NCBI GenBank assembly: GCA_031279495.1
Contig: JAITIJ010000006.1
Coordinates: 1-7,583, forward strand
Source: Holosporales bacterium
GTDB taxonomy: Bacteria > Pseudomonadota > Alphaproteobacteria > UBA3830 > JAIRMZ01
Reading direction: 5' to 3'
DNA length: 7,583 nt
The position numbers were made by a program, and so were the translations under genes. The notes below the pieces were generated by a model, which was not told the DNA's origin, searched no databases, and saw only the letters and a list, made by a program, of their open reading frames with translations. Of this stretch, positions 1 through 7,410 are shown piece by piece. Position 1 is the stretch's first letter. Every line of letters starts with the position of its first letter.

Positions 1-1
1 C

Positions 2-667
2 CAAAAACCAGCTTTTATCAAAGGATTTGTACCAAGTACGCAAGCGGGTTTGTTCGAGGAGGCTAAAACGCTGTTGATTTTGGAGGGAGTAACAGATGCT
101 TTGTTGCCCAGCCTAGAACATTTCCTAGAGGCATTTCAAACGCAAGGGCGCGTCTTAGCGCTTGTTTCACCAGAATCGCGGAAGATTGCCCCCTATTTCT
201 CGCGACATTCTTCTTATGTTCCTTGCGGTTTTTTCAAAAACGCCAAAGATCGTCTGGCGCTTTTCCAATTTTTCTTTATATCTCGAGGAGAGCCAGCGCC
301 CTCTGTTCCGGAGACATTTCTTTTTTCTTGCGATATCGAAGAGCAATTTGCGAGCACATGTCAGAAATATTGGCTGCTGCGTACGAATCCAGAGGCTTGC
401 GCGCGCTTATGCGCAGAAGCCACACAGACGACACAGTGGGATATCGAGATGTTACGCACTCTCGACCCCATTGCTGCGATACGCTTATTGCTGGCCCGTA
501 CACTGAAAACGCTGACAAAGACTGACCCAATTCTAAAATTATGCCCACAGCGAGACTCAGTATTATGCTCGCGTACAGCTATTCTGCAGATACTTTTAGA
601 CGCAGAGGTCGCATTTAAGCGCAAATATGCGCCACCAAAAAGCGCCCTTTTCCAACCTTTTCTATGA
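2..667 (+). CDS. holA: Probable DNA polymerase III delta subunit (HolA-like), 5' end outside the window
   Basis: The frame is open from the left edge to a TGA at 665-667, giving 221 visible residues. The TTG at 50 is only an internal codon, so the true start lies upstream. I recognise the family by pattern, not by search. An LFEEAKTLLILEG segment followed by a D-A-LLP helix matches the place where HolA proteins have 'LFG-G-R-hydrophobic'. A later stretch ending in VPCGFF matches the end of the AAA+-like domain ('..IPCY..'). A DPIAAIRLLLART helix matches the 'DP-hydrophobic-LR' start of the collar domain, and the last 25 residues (ILLDAEVAFKRKY...) match the final 'LLEAE-ACK' helix. In known systems HolA opens the beta sliding clamp within the clamp loader. 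The middle region is shorter than usual, so the full protein may be about 270-290 residues against roughly 340 normally. It sits 96 bp upstream of atpH in the same direction. It could instead be an unrelated protein. Confidence 0.5.
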   Translation, partial: QKPAFIKGFVPSTQAGLFEEAKTLLILEGVTDALLPSLEHFLEAFQTQGRVLALVSPESRKIAPYFSRHSSYVPCGFFKNAKDRLALFQFFFISRGEPAPSVPETFLFSCDIEEQFASTCQKYWLLRTNPEACARLCAEATQTTQWDIEMLRTLDPIAAIRLLLARTLKTLTKTDPILKLCPQRDSVLCSRTAILQILLDAEVAFKRKYAPPKSALFQPFL

Positions 668-668
668 A

Positions 669-688
669 CCGAAATGGTATAGATTCGG
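669..688 (+). promoter_or_regulatory. Possible atpH promoter (extended -10) inside a 5-bp inverted repeat
   Basis: The gap between the holA-like gene and atpH contains CCGAA (669-673) and TTCGG (684-688), a perfect 5-bp dyad separated by 10 nt. The spacer holds TG-G-TATAGA (675-683), which resembles an extended -10 hexamer. No good -35 box lies 16-18 bp upstream, as an extended -10 would allow. If this is a promoter, transcription would begin near 690 and leave a leader of about 70 nt before atpH. The dyad could alternatively be an operator or chance; it has no T-run, so it is not a convincing terminator for the upstream gene. Read-through from upstream could also supply atp transcription. 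Confidence 0.25.
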
Positions 689-750
689 AACTCTGCGTTT
701 GAGTCAATATTGCAAACTTGCCAGGGTCATGCTAAGCATCTGAGGGTATT

Positions 751-758
751 AAAGGAGG
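751..758 (+). promoter_or_regulatory. Strong Shine-Dalgarno site fixing the atpH start
   Basis: AAAGGAGG is an essentially perfect anti-16S match and lies 5 nt before the TTG at 764. The frame is open further upstream, to a TTG at 710, but that start has no comparable site and would add 18 residues unlike the family. The Shine-Dalgarno sequence therefore decides the start at 764. Confidence 0.8.
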
Positions 759-763
759 ATCTC

Positions 764-1318
764 TTGTCTACGTTTGCCGATCGGCATATTGCGGAACGGT
801 GCGTTTGTGCGCTGTCGGAAATCGCGGAACGAATTGGTGTGCTTCCTGAAGTGCAGCGGGATTTCGAAAGTCTTCAGCGCGCGCTTGCAACACCCGAACT
901 GCGGACTGTTCTTGCCAATTGTCGAGCATCTGTTTCCAATGAAAGCCGTGCCGCGCAGTGTTTGATTGATGTGCTTGATCCGTCTCCTTTAATGGTGCAA
1001 TTCCTAGGCTTTGTGGTGGAACAGCGCCTTCTTGTCTTCCTGGAAGAGATCGTTCATTGGTTTTTGGCTTTTACTCGGACAAAGGAGGGGTATAAGTCGC
1101 TAACATTTTTTACAGCAGCTCCACTGGAAGAATCAGCTATCGCAGCGTTAACATCTCAACTGCAAGAGGCGTTGGGACAGAAAATCGATCCCACCTTTAC
1201 GGTAGATTCCACTCTTCTATCAGGATTTAAGGTGCGTGTAGGCTCAAAAACTGTTGATTTTTCTTTTAGAAGCCACCTAAAGCACTTAAAAAATGAGTTG
1301 GAAGGAGCGCATCCATGA
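764..1318 (+). CDS. atpH: F1 ATP synthase delta subunit (OSCP homologue)
   Basis: 184 residues, within the usual 175-185 range. Delta sits on top of the F1 head and binds it to the b-subunit peripheral stalk at the inner membrane. The N-terminal part is helical ([15 protein letters not shown], in place of the usual 'RYA-AL-ELA'). The C-terminus carries the family signature in diverged form, [20 protein letters not shown], where most members have 'LLGGF-ir-g---iDgS'. Start: TTG at 764, chosen for the Shine-Dalgarno sequence at 751-758. The stop overlaps the atpA start in an ATGA (1315-1318), suggesting coupled translation. Delta is usually the least conserved F1 subunit, so the divergence is not alarming. 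Position at the head of the F1 cluster supports the call. Confidence 0.95.
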   Translation: MSTFADRHIAERCVCALSEIAERIGVLPEVQRDFESLQRALATPELRTVLANCRASVSNESRAAQCLIDVLDPSPLMVQFLGFVVEQRLLVFLEEIVHWFLAFTRTKEGYKSLTFFTAAPLEESAIAALTSQLQEALGQKIDPTFTVDSTLLSGFKVRVGSKTVDFSFRSHLKHLKNELEGAHP

Positions 1319-2862
1319 GCATTCAGGCCTCTGAAATTGTCTCCTTATTAAAAAATCGACTAGAGCAGTTCTCGCTTTCTTTCGATGTCGCCGAAATTGG
1401 CACAGTTCTTTCTGTTGGTGACGGCATTGCACGCGTTTACGGATTAGATAACGTGCAGATGGGCGAGACGGTTTCCTTTGAGTCGGGATACCAAGGTTTG
1501 GTCTTGAACCTAGAGAAAGAATGTGTTGGTGTGGTAATCCTTGGTAGTGGCGCGAAGATCCGCGAAGGCGAAGAAGTGCGTCGAACGCATACGATTATGG
1601 AGGTGCCTGTTGGTCCTGCTCTTTTGGGGCGGATTGTTGATGCACAAGGAAATCCCATTGACGATAAAGGTCCCATTCAAACAAAAGAGTATCGTCGCGT
1701 TGAAGAAAAAGCTCCGGGTATTATCGATCGGCGTTCTGTGTTCGAGCCGGTGCAGACAGGAGTCAAGGCGATCGACGCCTTGGTGCCGATTGGGCGTGGA
1801 CAGCGCGAGCTGATTATCGGGGATCGGCAAACAGGTAAAACGGCACTTGCCATTGACACCATTTTGAATCAGAAAGCGGCTTTTGAGACAAAGGATACCG
1901 CCAAGATCCTGTACTGTATCTATGTTGCTATTGGGCAGAAGCGCTCGGATGTCGCACGTATCGTCAAAGTGCTAGGGGATGCAGGGGCAATGGCGTATAC
2001 CACCGTTGTTGCCGCAACGGCTTCGGACTCGGCTCCTTTGCAATATTTGGCACCTTATGCGGGATGCGCGATGGGCGAGTATTTCCGCGATAATGGTATG
2101 CACGCGCTCATCATCTACGACGATTTGTCTAAGCATGCGGTTGCCTATCGGCAGATGTCGCTTTTGTTGCGACGCCCACCGGGGCGCGAAGCTTATCCGG
2201 GAGATGTCTTTTACCTCCACTCTCGCCTTTTAGAGCGTGCTGCCAAGATGAGCGACAAAAACGGAGGTGGGTCGCTAACAGCCCTTCCTATCGTAGAAAC
2301 TCAGGCAGGCGATGTGTCGGCCTATATTCCAACCAATGTCATCTCCATTACAGACGGACAAATTTTTCTGGAAACAGAGCTGTTTTACAAAGGTGTTCGG
2401 CCAGCCATCAACGTCGGCTTGTCTGTAAGCCGTGTGGGATCCGCTGCTCAAACAAAAGCGATGAAGAAAGTAGCGGGCGGTATCAAGTTGGGGCTTGCGC
2501 AATACCGAGAGATGGAGGCATTTTCCCAATTCGCGTCGGATTTAGACGCATCGACCAAAGATCTTCTTGCGCGCGGAGAACGTTTGGTCGAAATTCTCAA
2601 GCAGCCTCAATACCGTCCGCTTTCTGCAGAACACGAAGCTATCAGCATCTTTATTGGTGCCCAAGGATATCTGGATTCGCTTGAAACTACTGACGTTCAA
2701 GCGTTTGAACAAGTGGTTTTTGCTCGTCTTGAGACGACGCATTTACTTGAAGAGCTGCGCACGCAGGGCACATTGACAGAGGAGATTGATGCAAAATTGC
2801 GCATATTTCTAGACGAAGCACTTGTAGCATTCAAGGCCGGCAAGGAAACGGAGAGCGCCTGA
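1315..2862 (+). CDS. atpA: F1 ATP synthase alpha subunit
   Basis: 515 residues, normal length (about 505-515). Alpha alternates with beta in the F1 hexamer and binds nucleotide at the non-catalytic sites. The N-terminal beta-barrel has the typical [17 protein letters not shown] motif. The Walker A motif GDRQTGKT is at residues 169-176 (Lys175, Thr176), exactly as in E. coli numbering. Walker B is LIIYDD near 265-270. The alpha/beta family signature [10 protein letters not shown] (363-372) is followed directly by the arginine finger Arg373, which reaches into the catalytic site of beta. All key residues are present. A GAAGGAG Shine-Dalgarno sequence (1301-1307) lies 7 nt before the ATG, inside the end of atpH. 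The stop shares one base with the atpG start (TGATG, 2860-2864). Confidence 0.99.
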   Translation: MSIQASEIVSLLKNRLEQFSLSFDVAEIGTVLSVGDGIARVYGLDNVQMGETVSFESGYQGLVLNLEKECVGVVILGSGAKIREGEEVRRTHTIMEVPVGPALLGRIVDAQGNPIDDKGPIQTKEYRRVEEKAPGIIDRRSVFEPVQTGVKAIDALVPIGRGQRELIIGDRQTGKTALAIDTILNQKAAFETKDTAKILYCIYVAIGQKRSDVARIVKVLGDAGAMAYTTVVAATASDSAPLQYLAPYAGCAMGEYFRDNGMHALIIYDDLSKHAVAYRQMSLLLRRPPGREAYPGDVFYLHSRLLERAAKMSDKNGGGSLTALPIVETQAGDVSAYIPTNVISITDGQIFLETELFYKGVRPAINVGLSVSRVGSAAQTKAMKKVAGGIKLGLAQYREMEAFSQFASDLDASTKDLLARGERLVEILKQPQYRPLSAEHEAISIFIGAQGYLDSLETTDVQAFEQVVFARLETTHLLEELRTQGTLTEEIDAKLRIFLDEALVAFKAGKETESA

Positions 2863-3752
2863 TGGCCAGTTTAAAAGAATTCCGCATGCGCATTGCTAGT
2901 GTCCGATCAACTCAGAAAATTACGGCTGCTATGAAGATGGTTTCTGGCGCAAAGCTGCGTCGTGCCGAAGAATCGGTAACAAAGGCGCGGCCGTATGCTG
3001 AGCATTTGCGCTATGTCCTAAGTTATTTGTTGAGCCGTGCTTCGGATTTGCAGACGCCACCACCTCTGTTGACTGGTCATCCTGAAATCAACACTGTTTT
3101 ACTGATCGTGTTTTCCTCTGATCGGGGATTATGTGGCAGTTTTAACGCCAGTATAGGACGCGAAACCCAGAAAATAGTTCAAGTGTACCGCGAGAAAGGA
3201 ACGCAAGTGCGCATCCTTTGCGTTGGGCGGAAAACAGCAGATTTGCTGAAAGGGCACTTACCACCAGAAGCTTCCTTTCTTGATATCATTGTTGACGGGT
3301 TACGTTCTGAATCTGCCTTCAAGACTGCTGAAGATTTAGCTGGTCGCGTAGTAGCGTTATTCGAAGCACTGGAAATAGGGGAAGTCCACCTTTTGTATAA
3401 TCGCTTTTATTCAGCTATGCGCTCAACATTTACTAATCTGCGTCTCATTCCGGTCGAAGATACATTCACGACCGCAGAAATTCTTCCGGCTGCTCCCCTT
3501 ATCGAACCTTCAGAAGAAGAAGTGCTGCAGCTACTTTTAGAGAGCAATATAACACTGCAGATTTATCAGGCAGCACTAGAGAGTTTCGCCAGCGAGCAAG
3601 GAGCACGCATGACAGCAATGGATGGAGCAACGCGAAATGCAGAAGATATGCTCTCACGATTGACTCTCCATTATAATCGAACGCGACAAGCGTTGATTAC
3701 CAAAGAGCTAACAGAAATTGTCTCAGGAGCGGAAGCGCTGGGAAGTGGATAA
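2862..3752 (+). CDS. atpG: F1 ATP synthase gamma subunit (central shaft)
   Basis: 296 residues, normal length. Gamma forms the rotating coiled coil inside the alpha/beta ring and transmits torque between the c-ring and the catalytic sites. The N-terminal helix contains the signature RSTQKITAAMKMVSGAKLRR. The central Rossmann-like domain has FSSDRGLCGSFN (Asp87-Gly92 region). The C-terminal helix has ARMTAMDGATRNAEDML (starting at about residue 248), close to the family's PROSITE-type C-terminal motif. The ATG overlaps the atpA TGA by one base, with purine-rich AAGGAA and GGAG sites at 2842-2853 upstream, so coupling to atpA is likely. I see no regulatory cysteine-pair insertion of the chloroplast kind. 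Confidence 0.98.
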   Translation: MASLKEFRMRIASVRSTQKITAAMKMVSGAKLRRAEESVTKARPYAEHLRYVLSYLLSRASDLQTPPPLLTGHPEINTVLLIVFSSDRGLCGSFNASIGRETQKIVQVYREKGTQVRILCVGRKTADLLKGHLPPEASFLDIIVDGLRSESAFKTAEDLAGRVVALFEALEIGEVHLLYNRFYSAMRSTFTNLRLIPVEDTFTTAEILPAAPLIEPSEEEVLQLLLESNITLQIYQAALESFASEQGARMTAMDGATRNAEDMLSRLTLHYNRTRQALITKELTEIVSGAEALGSG

Positions 3753-5192
<1,440 letters not shown>

Positions 5193-5193
5193 C

Positions 5194-5463
5194 ATGAGCG
5201 ATGCGGACACGTTTAAGGTCACCGTTTTAGCGCCAGAAGGCATTCTCTGGATCGGCCAAGCAGAGATGCTTGTTGCGCCAGGAGCGCTCGGTCAGTTTAC
5301 GATTCTTCCGCGGCATATTCCGATGATCAGTTTATTAGAAGCTGGCTCTGTTCTGGTTCATGAGAAGAAAACTGGCGTGCCGCCTCAGGCATTTGACATT
5401 ACCCATGGCGTATGTTCTGTTCTGCCGACAGAAGTCGTTGTGCTGGGACATTTAAGAGGATAG
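5194..5463 (+). CDS. atpC: F1 ATP synthase epsilon subunit, short form lacking the C-terminal helical domain
   Basis: 89 residues against about 130-140 in most bacteria. The visible part is the N-terminal beta-sandwich that holds gamma and the c-ring together: FKVTVLAPEGILW, then GALGQFTILPRHIPMIS (family 'G-fgvlp-Ha-~i'), then a strand ending VVVLGHLRG. It stops where the two-helix C-terminal domain should begin. The downstream sequence encodes a different protein in another frame, so no frameshifted remainder is visible. ATG 5194 is chosen, one base after the atpD stop. A GTG at 5182 in the same frame would overlap atpD and add 4 residues. No strong Shine-Dalgarno sequence is seen, so translation is probably coupled to atpD. 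Short epsilons of this type are known (for example, from memory, in Chlorobium). The expected consequence is loss of epsilon autoinhibition. Confidence 0.93.
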   Translation: MSDADTFKVTVLAPEGILWIGQAEMLVAPGALGQFTILPRHIPMISLLEAGSVLVHEKKTGVPPQAFDITHGVCSVLPTEVVVLGHLRG

Positions 5464-5466
5464 GAG
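5462..5466 (+). promoter_or_regulatory. Shine-Dalgarno site overlapping the atpC stop codon
   Basis: AGGAG lies 8 nt before the ATG at 5475 and uses the last bases of the atpC TAG stop (5461-5463). It fixes the start of the membrane protein at 5475 rather than the ATG at 5412 inside atpC. It also implies that ribosomes finishing atpC are adjacent to the next start, as expected within one operon. Confidence 0.7.
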
Positions 5467-5474
5467 AAAATCTT

Positions 5475-6893
5475 ATGTGGGATTGGCTGATATGGCTGGG
5501 AGAGCATTTTATGCGGTATAATACTGATCAATACTATTACGTGGGCGGGGCTGACCATATAGTTAATGGCCATTGTGCCCTCTTTTATCGACTTCCAGGT
5601 CCAGCTTTAATGGTCATTGTTAGCAGATTTCTCTTCGGAGAAGATCATTGGATTGTGGGTATTGCTCTTTTTAATTTGTCGATGTTGGGAATAGCAAGCG
5701 TTTTTCTGTATCGTTTGATGCGCGATTTAGCGTGGCCTTGTTGGATCCGTACTGCGGTACTATTTTCGTATAGTACAGGAATATTTGGCATGTGTTCTCG
5801 CATTGTTAGTTCCCGTCTTGTATTTTACTCTTGCGCTCTTATAGCCATCAGTGTCTTATGTCGGATGTGTTTGGGGAACCACACATCTCGTGCAGATCGA
5901 ATCGCTTGCTTTGCATCATTGTTTACCATGCCTATCTTTCGGGAGACTGCAATTTGCTTTGCACTTACATTGCTCCCACTCTTCTTTGTTCTTTATAAGC
6001 GTTTGCGCACGAAAGTGTTTAGCGTATGTTTTTCGTGTACTCTTGCAGTAGCTATTCCAACTGGAGTTTTCTATATGCTAAGCTGGTATAGTGTTGGAGT
6101 ACCGGTTTTATCAACATCAGAGGGGCGCTGCTTTGGCTATGCTGTTGCCGACGCGTCTCGGGTTCATCCTGAATTCGTGCAAGAAACATGGCTGAAGGAG
6201 TTGTATCCCAATGGAGGGCATCTTTCCAATGAAAATGTGAATGCAGCCTTTTCCAAAATCGTAGAGAAACGAGCAGAGACCCTAGCCTTAAAAGATCCAT
6301 CCAAACAGCACAAAGCTTGGGCCATATGTAATGCCCAATTGGGGAAAGAGGCAAAACGGGACTTTTTCCGACTTATGGTATCGCATCCTATCGAGTGGTT
6401 GAAAATGGCTCCCTGGGGTTATTATTTGCATTCAATATCTCTACATGGCCCTTTATATTGTTTCGATGCTGTAAGTGGAGAAGCTGGTGTGTCTCTTCCT
6501 AGTGGCACAAATTGTTATACCAGTAGCGGGCTTCCCAAACGATACGCTGGGCATTCTCAAGGGATTATTCCCTTATACACAATCGGATCTTCAAGAATAG
6601 CTTCTTTTGTTGCGAATTTCTTGTGCTTCTACGGGATGTTTCTCTCTGTCTTGGGCGCTCTGTACGCTTTGTGGGGGGTGTTCGCTCCTTTCCAGAAGTA
6701 CGCAGAAGAAAAGAAAGAAAAACTGATGCGAGTTGCATTATTGTGTGTCTCTCTCTCGTTTCTCTTGGGTCATGCGTTGCTGTTGTTCAAGGATGCATAC
6801 TATATAATGCATGCGACATTCCTCTCCGGCTTTCTAGGATGGTGGGCAATTGCGGATTTTGTGAAGAAAAGGAGAAAGTGTTGCATGGCATGA
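5475..6893 (+). CDS. Polytopic membrane protein, GT-C-type glycosyltransferase-like
   Basis: 472 residues; specific function not recognised. Hydrophobic stretches near residues 43-54, 58-80, 92-107, 113-133, 148-175, 182-204, 376-404, 418-438 and 445-462 indicate about eight to ten membrane segments. A large hydrophilic region lies at roughly 205-375. Features resembling lipid-linked-sugar (GT-C, ArnT/PMT-like) glycosyltransferases are an early NTDQYYY motif (Asp18, the place of the catalytic acidic residue in a first periplasmic loop), YRLPGPAL (38-45), FRET (155-158, compare 'RPE'), and FFRLMVSHPIEWLK (297-310), which resembles the 'hP--yl' motif of that superfamily. The usual first N-terminal membrane helix is missing or very short. 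It has about 18 cysteines. The start is set by the AGGAG at 5462-5466, and the gap to atpC is 11 bp, so it probably belongs to the atp transcript. Codon choice looks more T-rich than the atp genes. It could also be an O-antigen-related or other multispanning enzyme. Confidence 0.75.
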   Translation: MWDWLIWLGEHFMRYNTDQYYYVGGADHIVNGHCALFYRLPGPALMVIVSRFLFGEDHWIVGIALFNLSMLGIASVFLYRLMRDLAWPCWIRTAVLFSYSTGIFGMCSRIVSSRLVFYSCALIAISVLCRMCLGNHTSRADRIACFASLFTMPIFRETAICFALTLLPLFFVLYKRLRTKVFSVCFSCTLAVAIPTGVFYMLSWYSVGVPVLSTSEGRCFGYAVADASRVHPEFVQETWLKELYPNGGHLSNENVNAAFSKIVEKRAETLALKDPSKQHKAWAICNAQLGKEAKRDFFRLMVSHPIEWLKMAPWGYYLHSISLHGPLYCFDAVSGEAGVSLPSGTNCYTSSGLPKRYAGHSQGIIPLYTIGSSRIASFVANFLCFYGMFLSVLGALYALWGVFAPFQKYAEEKKEKLMRVALLCVSLSFLLGHALLLFKDAYYIMHATFLSGFLGWWAIADFVKKRRKCCMA

Positions 6894-7012
6894 TATCTTT
6901 GATCTGCGTTTTTTCGCTCACCGGAAGAGCCACTAACTTCTTTTGGGAAAGGAGGGTTGAAATGTCAAGGGAAGAGGTTGCTCATCCGCTCCTGCTTGAT
7001 GAATGGGATTGA
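6881..7012 (+). CDS. Tiny ORF with two in-frame starts, unknown
   Basis: 43 codons from TTG 6881, overlapping the last 13 bases of the membrane-protein gene. AAAAGGAG (6867-6874) lies 6 nt before the TTG. An in-frame ATG at 6962 has its own near-perfect AAAGGAGG (6948-6955), 6 nt upstream, and would give the 16-residue peptide MSREEVAHPLLLDEWD. The longer product starts with a hydrophobic stretch (ISLICVFSL) followed by charged residues. I recognise no family. It may be a real micropeptide, a leader peptide, or the remaining 5' end of a decayed gene, since other frames continue open past its stop to 7092 and 7121. Two good ribosome sites in one frame are more than chance would usually give, but length alone proves nothing. 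Confidence 0.25.
   Translation: MHGMISLICVFSLTGRATNFFWERRVEMSREEVAHPLLLDEWD
6948..6955 (+). promoter_or_regulatory. Orphan strong Shine-Dalgarno site before a 16-codon ORF
   Basis: AAAGGAGG, the same sequence as the site in front of atpH, is followed after 6 nt by ATG 6962. Only 16 sense codons follow before the TGA at 7010-7012. Either a micropeptide is made or a former gene start has been left behind. Confidence 0.4.
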
Positions 7013-7030
7013 GTTTTATTTCTTTGTACA
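6981..7030 (+). terminator. Weak candidate operon terminator
   Basis: CTCATCC (6981-6987) can pair with GGAT-T-GAG (7006-7013), giving 7 bp with one bulged T and a loop of about 18 nt. It is followed by TTTTATTTCTTT. The stem is short and not GC-rich, and the loop is long, so this is a weak intrinsic terminator at best. Further T-runs follow at 7032-7050, 7131-7148 and beyond without strong hairpins. It is the only plausible end signal found directly after the operon. Confidence 0.25.
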
Positions 7031-7186
7031 CTCTCGTTTTCTTTTTTTTTACAGAAGAGTTTCCCATAGGAATAGAGTTCGGAGAGGTGTGAGGCTGTCT
7101 TTATTTGGACTCGCTTTATGACTGCAGCGGTGTTTCTTTATTTTTTTTGCCGAAATAGATGCAATATGGAAAGAAATGCGATTTTA
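7013..7186. other. Non-coding, T-rich spacer
   Basis: No convincing gene is seen. The stretch contains a T-rich run around 7032-7050 with nine consecutive T, another around 7133-7148, and short open frames only: one from ATG 7003 to 7092 with a hydrophobic LVFFFF core, and one from ATG 6999 to 7121 rich in Arg. Neither has a usable ribosome-binding site. A weak CGCT/AGCG hairpin (7112-7129) precedes the second T-run. This may be the site of a decayed gene or simply intergenic DNA. Confidence 0.5.
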
Positions 7187-7282
7187 ATTATTCGTAAGTG
7201 GAATGTCAGTGCATCAACGCCTTTGTGGCTATACCAAATAGATTAATGTCACAAATGCCCCGCGGCACTACGCCGCGGCTAT
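7187..7282. repeat. Double-hairpin repeat element, copy 1
   Basis: First of two copies of a ~97-bp element. Hairpin 1: 7219-7229 (GCCTTTGTGGC) pairs with 7248-7258 (GTCACAAATGC), 10 of 11 positions paired counting one G-T wobble, with the single mismatch at 7221/7256 and an A/T-rich 18-nt loop. Hairpin 2 follows after one base: CCGCGGC (7260-7266), loop ACTAC, GCCGCGG (7272-7278), a perfect 7-bp GC stem. No T-run follows, so it is not an ordinary terminator. The left flank holds AGTGCATC, shared with copy 2. It may be a dispersed palindromic repeat (REP/MITE-like) or a structured RNA; strand of action is unknown. Confidence 0.85.
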
Positions 7283-7312
7283 AACAACTCAGAACGAGGC
7301 TTTTTGTTGAAG

Positions 7313-7410
7313 ATTACTCATAAGGGTGATGTTAGTGCATCCACGCCTTTGTGTCTTTTTCTAAACAAAAGAGTTGGCACAAAGGCCCCGCGGCACTGCG
7401 CCGCGGCTAT
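7313..7410. repeat. Double-hairpin repeat element, copy 2
   Basis: Second copy, same orientation, offset 126 bp from copy 1. Hairpin 1: 7345-7355 (GCCTTTGTGTC) pairs with 7376-7386 (GGCACAAAGGC) at all 11 positions counting one T-G wobble, with a 20-nt loop. Hairpin 2: CCGCGGC (7388-7394), loop ACTGC, GCCGCGG (7400-7406). By hand alignment the left parts (44 columns) agree at 36 positions and the right parts (35 columns) at 32, whereas the first loop differs in sequence and by about 2 nt in length. Conserved stems with a free loop suggest that the fold matters, or that the copies spread as a palindromic unit. Confidence 0.85.

Noticed and set aside
710..763. Earlier TTG start for atpH at 710
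   Set aside because: No ribosome-binding site, 18 extra residues unlike the family, and a near-perfect Shine-Dalgarno sequence sits just before the TTG at 764.
5412..5474. Earlier ATG start at 5412 for the membrane protein
   Set aside because: It lies deep inside atpC in another frame and would add 21 polar residues; AGGAG at 5462-5466 marks ATG 5475 as the start.
6623..6880. Plus-strand frame overlapping the end of the membrane protein from 6623
   Set aside because: Its first 86 codons lie in the alternate frame of a well-supported membrane protein; only the tail after 6881 has its own ribosome sites.
7260..7278. GC hairpin as a Rho-independent terminator
   Set aside because: The perfect 7-bp stem is followed by CTATAACAA rather than a T-run on the + strand, and the minus strand has no T-run after it either. 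It occurs twice as part of a longer repeat.
7283..7309. AACAACTC...GAG...TTGTT hairpin between the repeats as a terminator
   Set aside because: The stem is AT-rich and interrupted by a 5-nt bulge, and the T-run lies within the stem rather than after it.
7187..7410. CRISPR array
   Set aside because: Only two copies of a ~97-bp structured unit with a ~30-bp gap; unit length and internal variation do not fit CRISPR repeats, and no cas gene is seen.
7187..7410. Insertion sequence ends or attachment sites
   Set aside because: The copies are direct repeats with no transposase or integrase between them and no visible target-site duplication.
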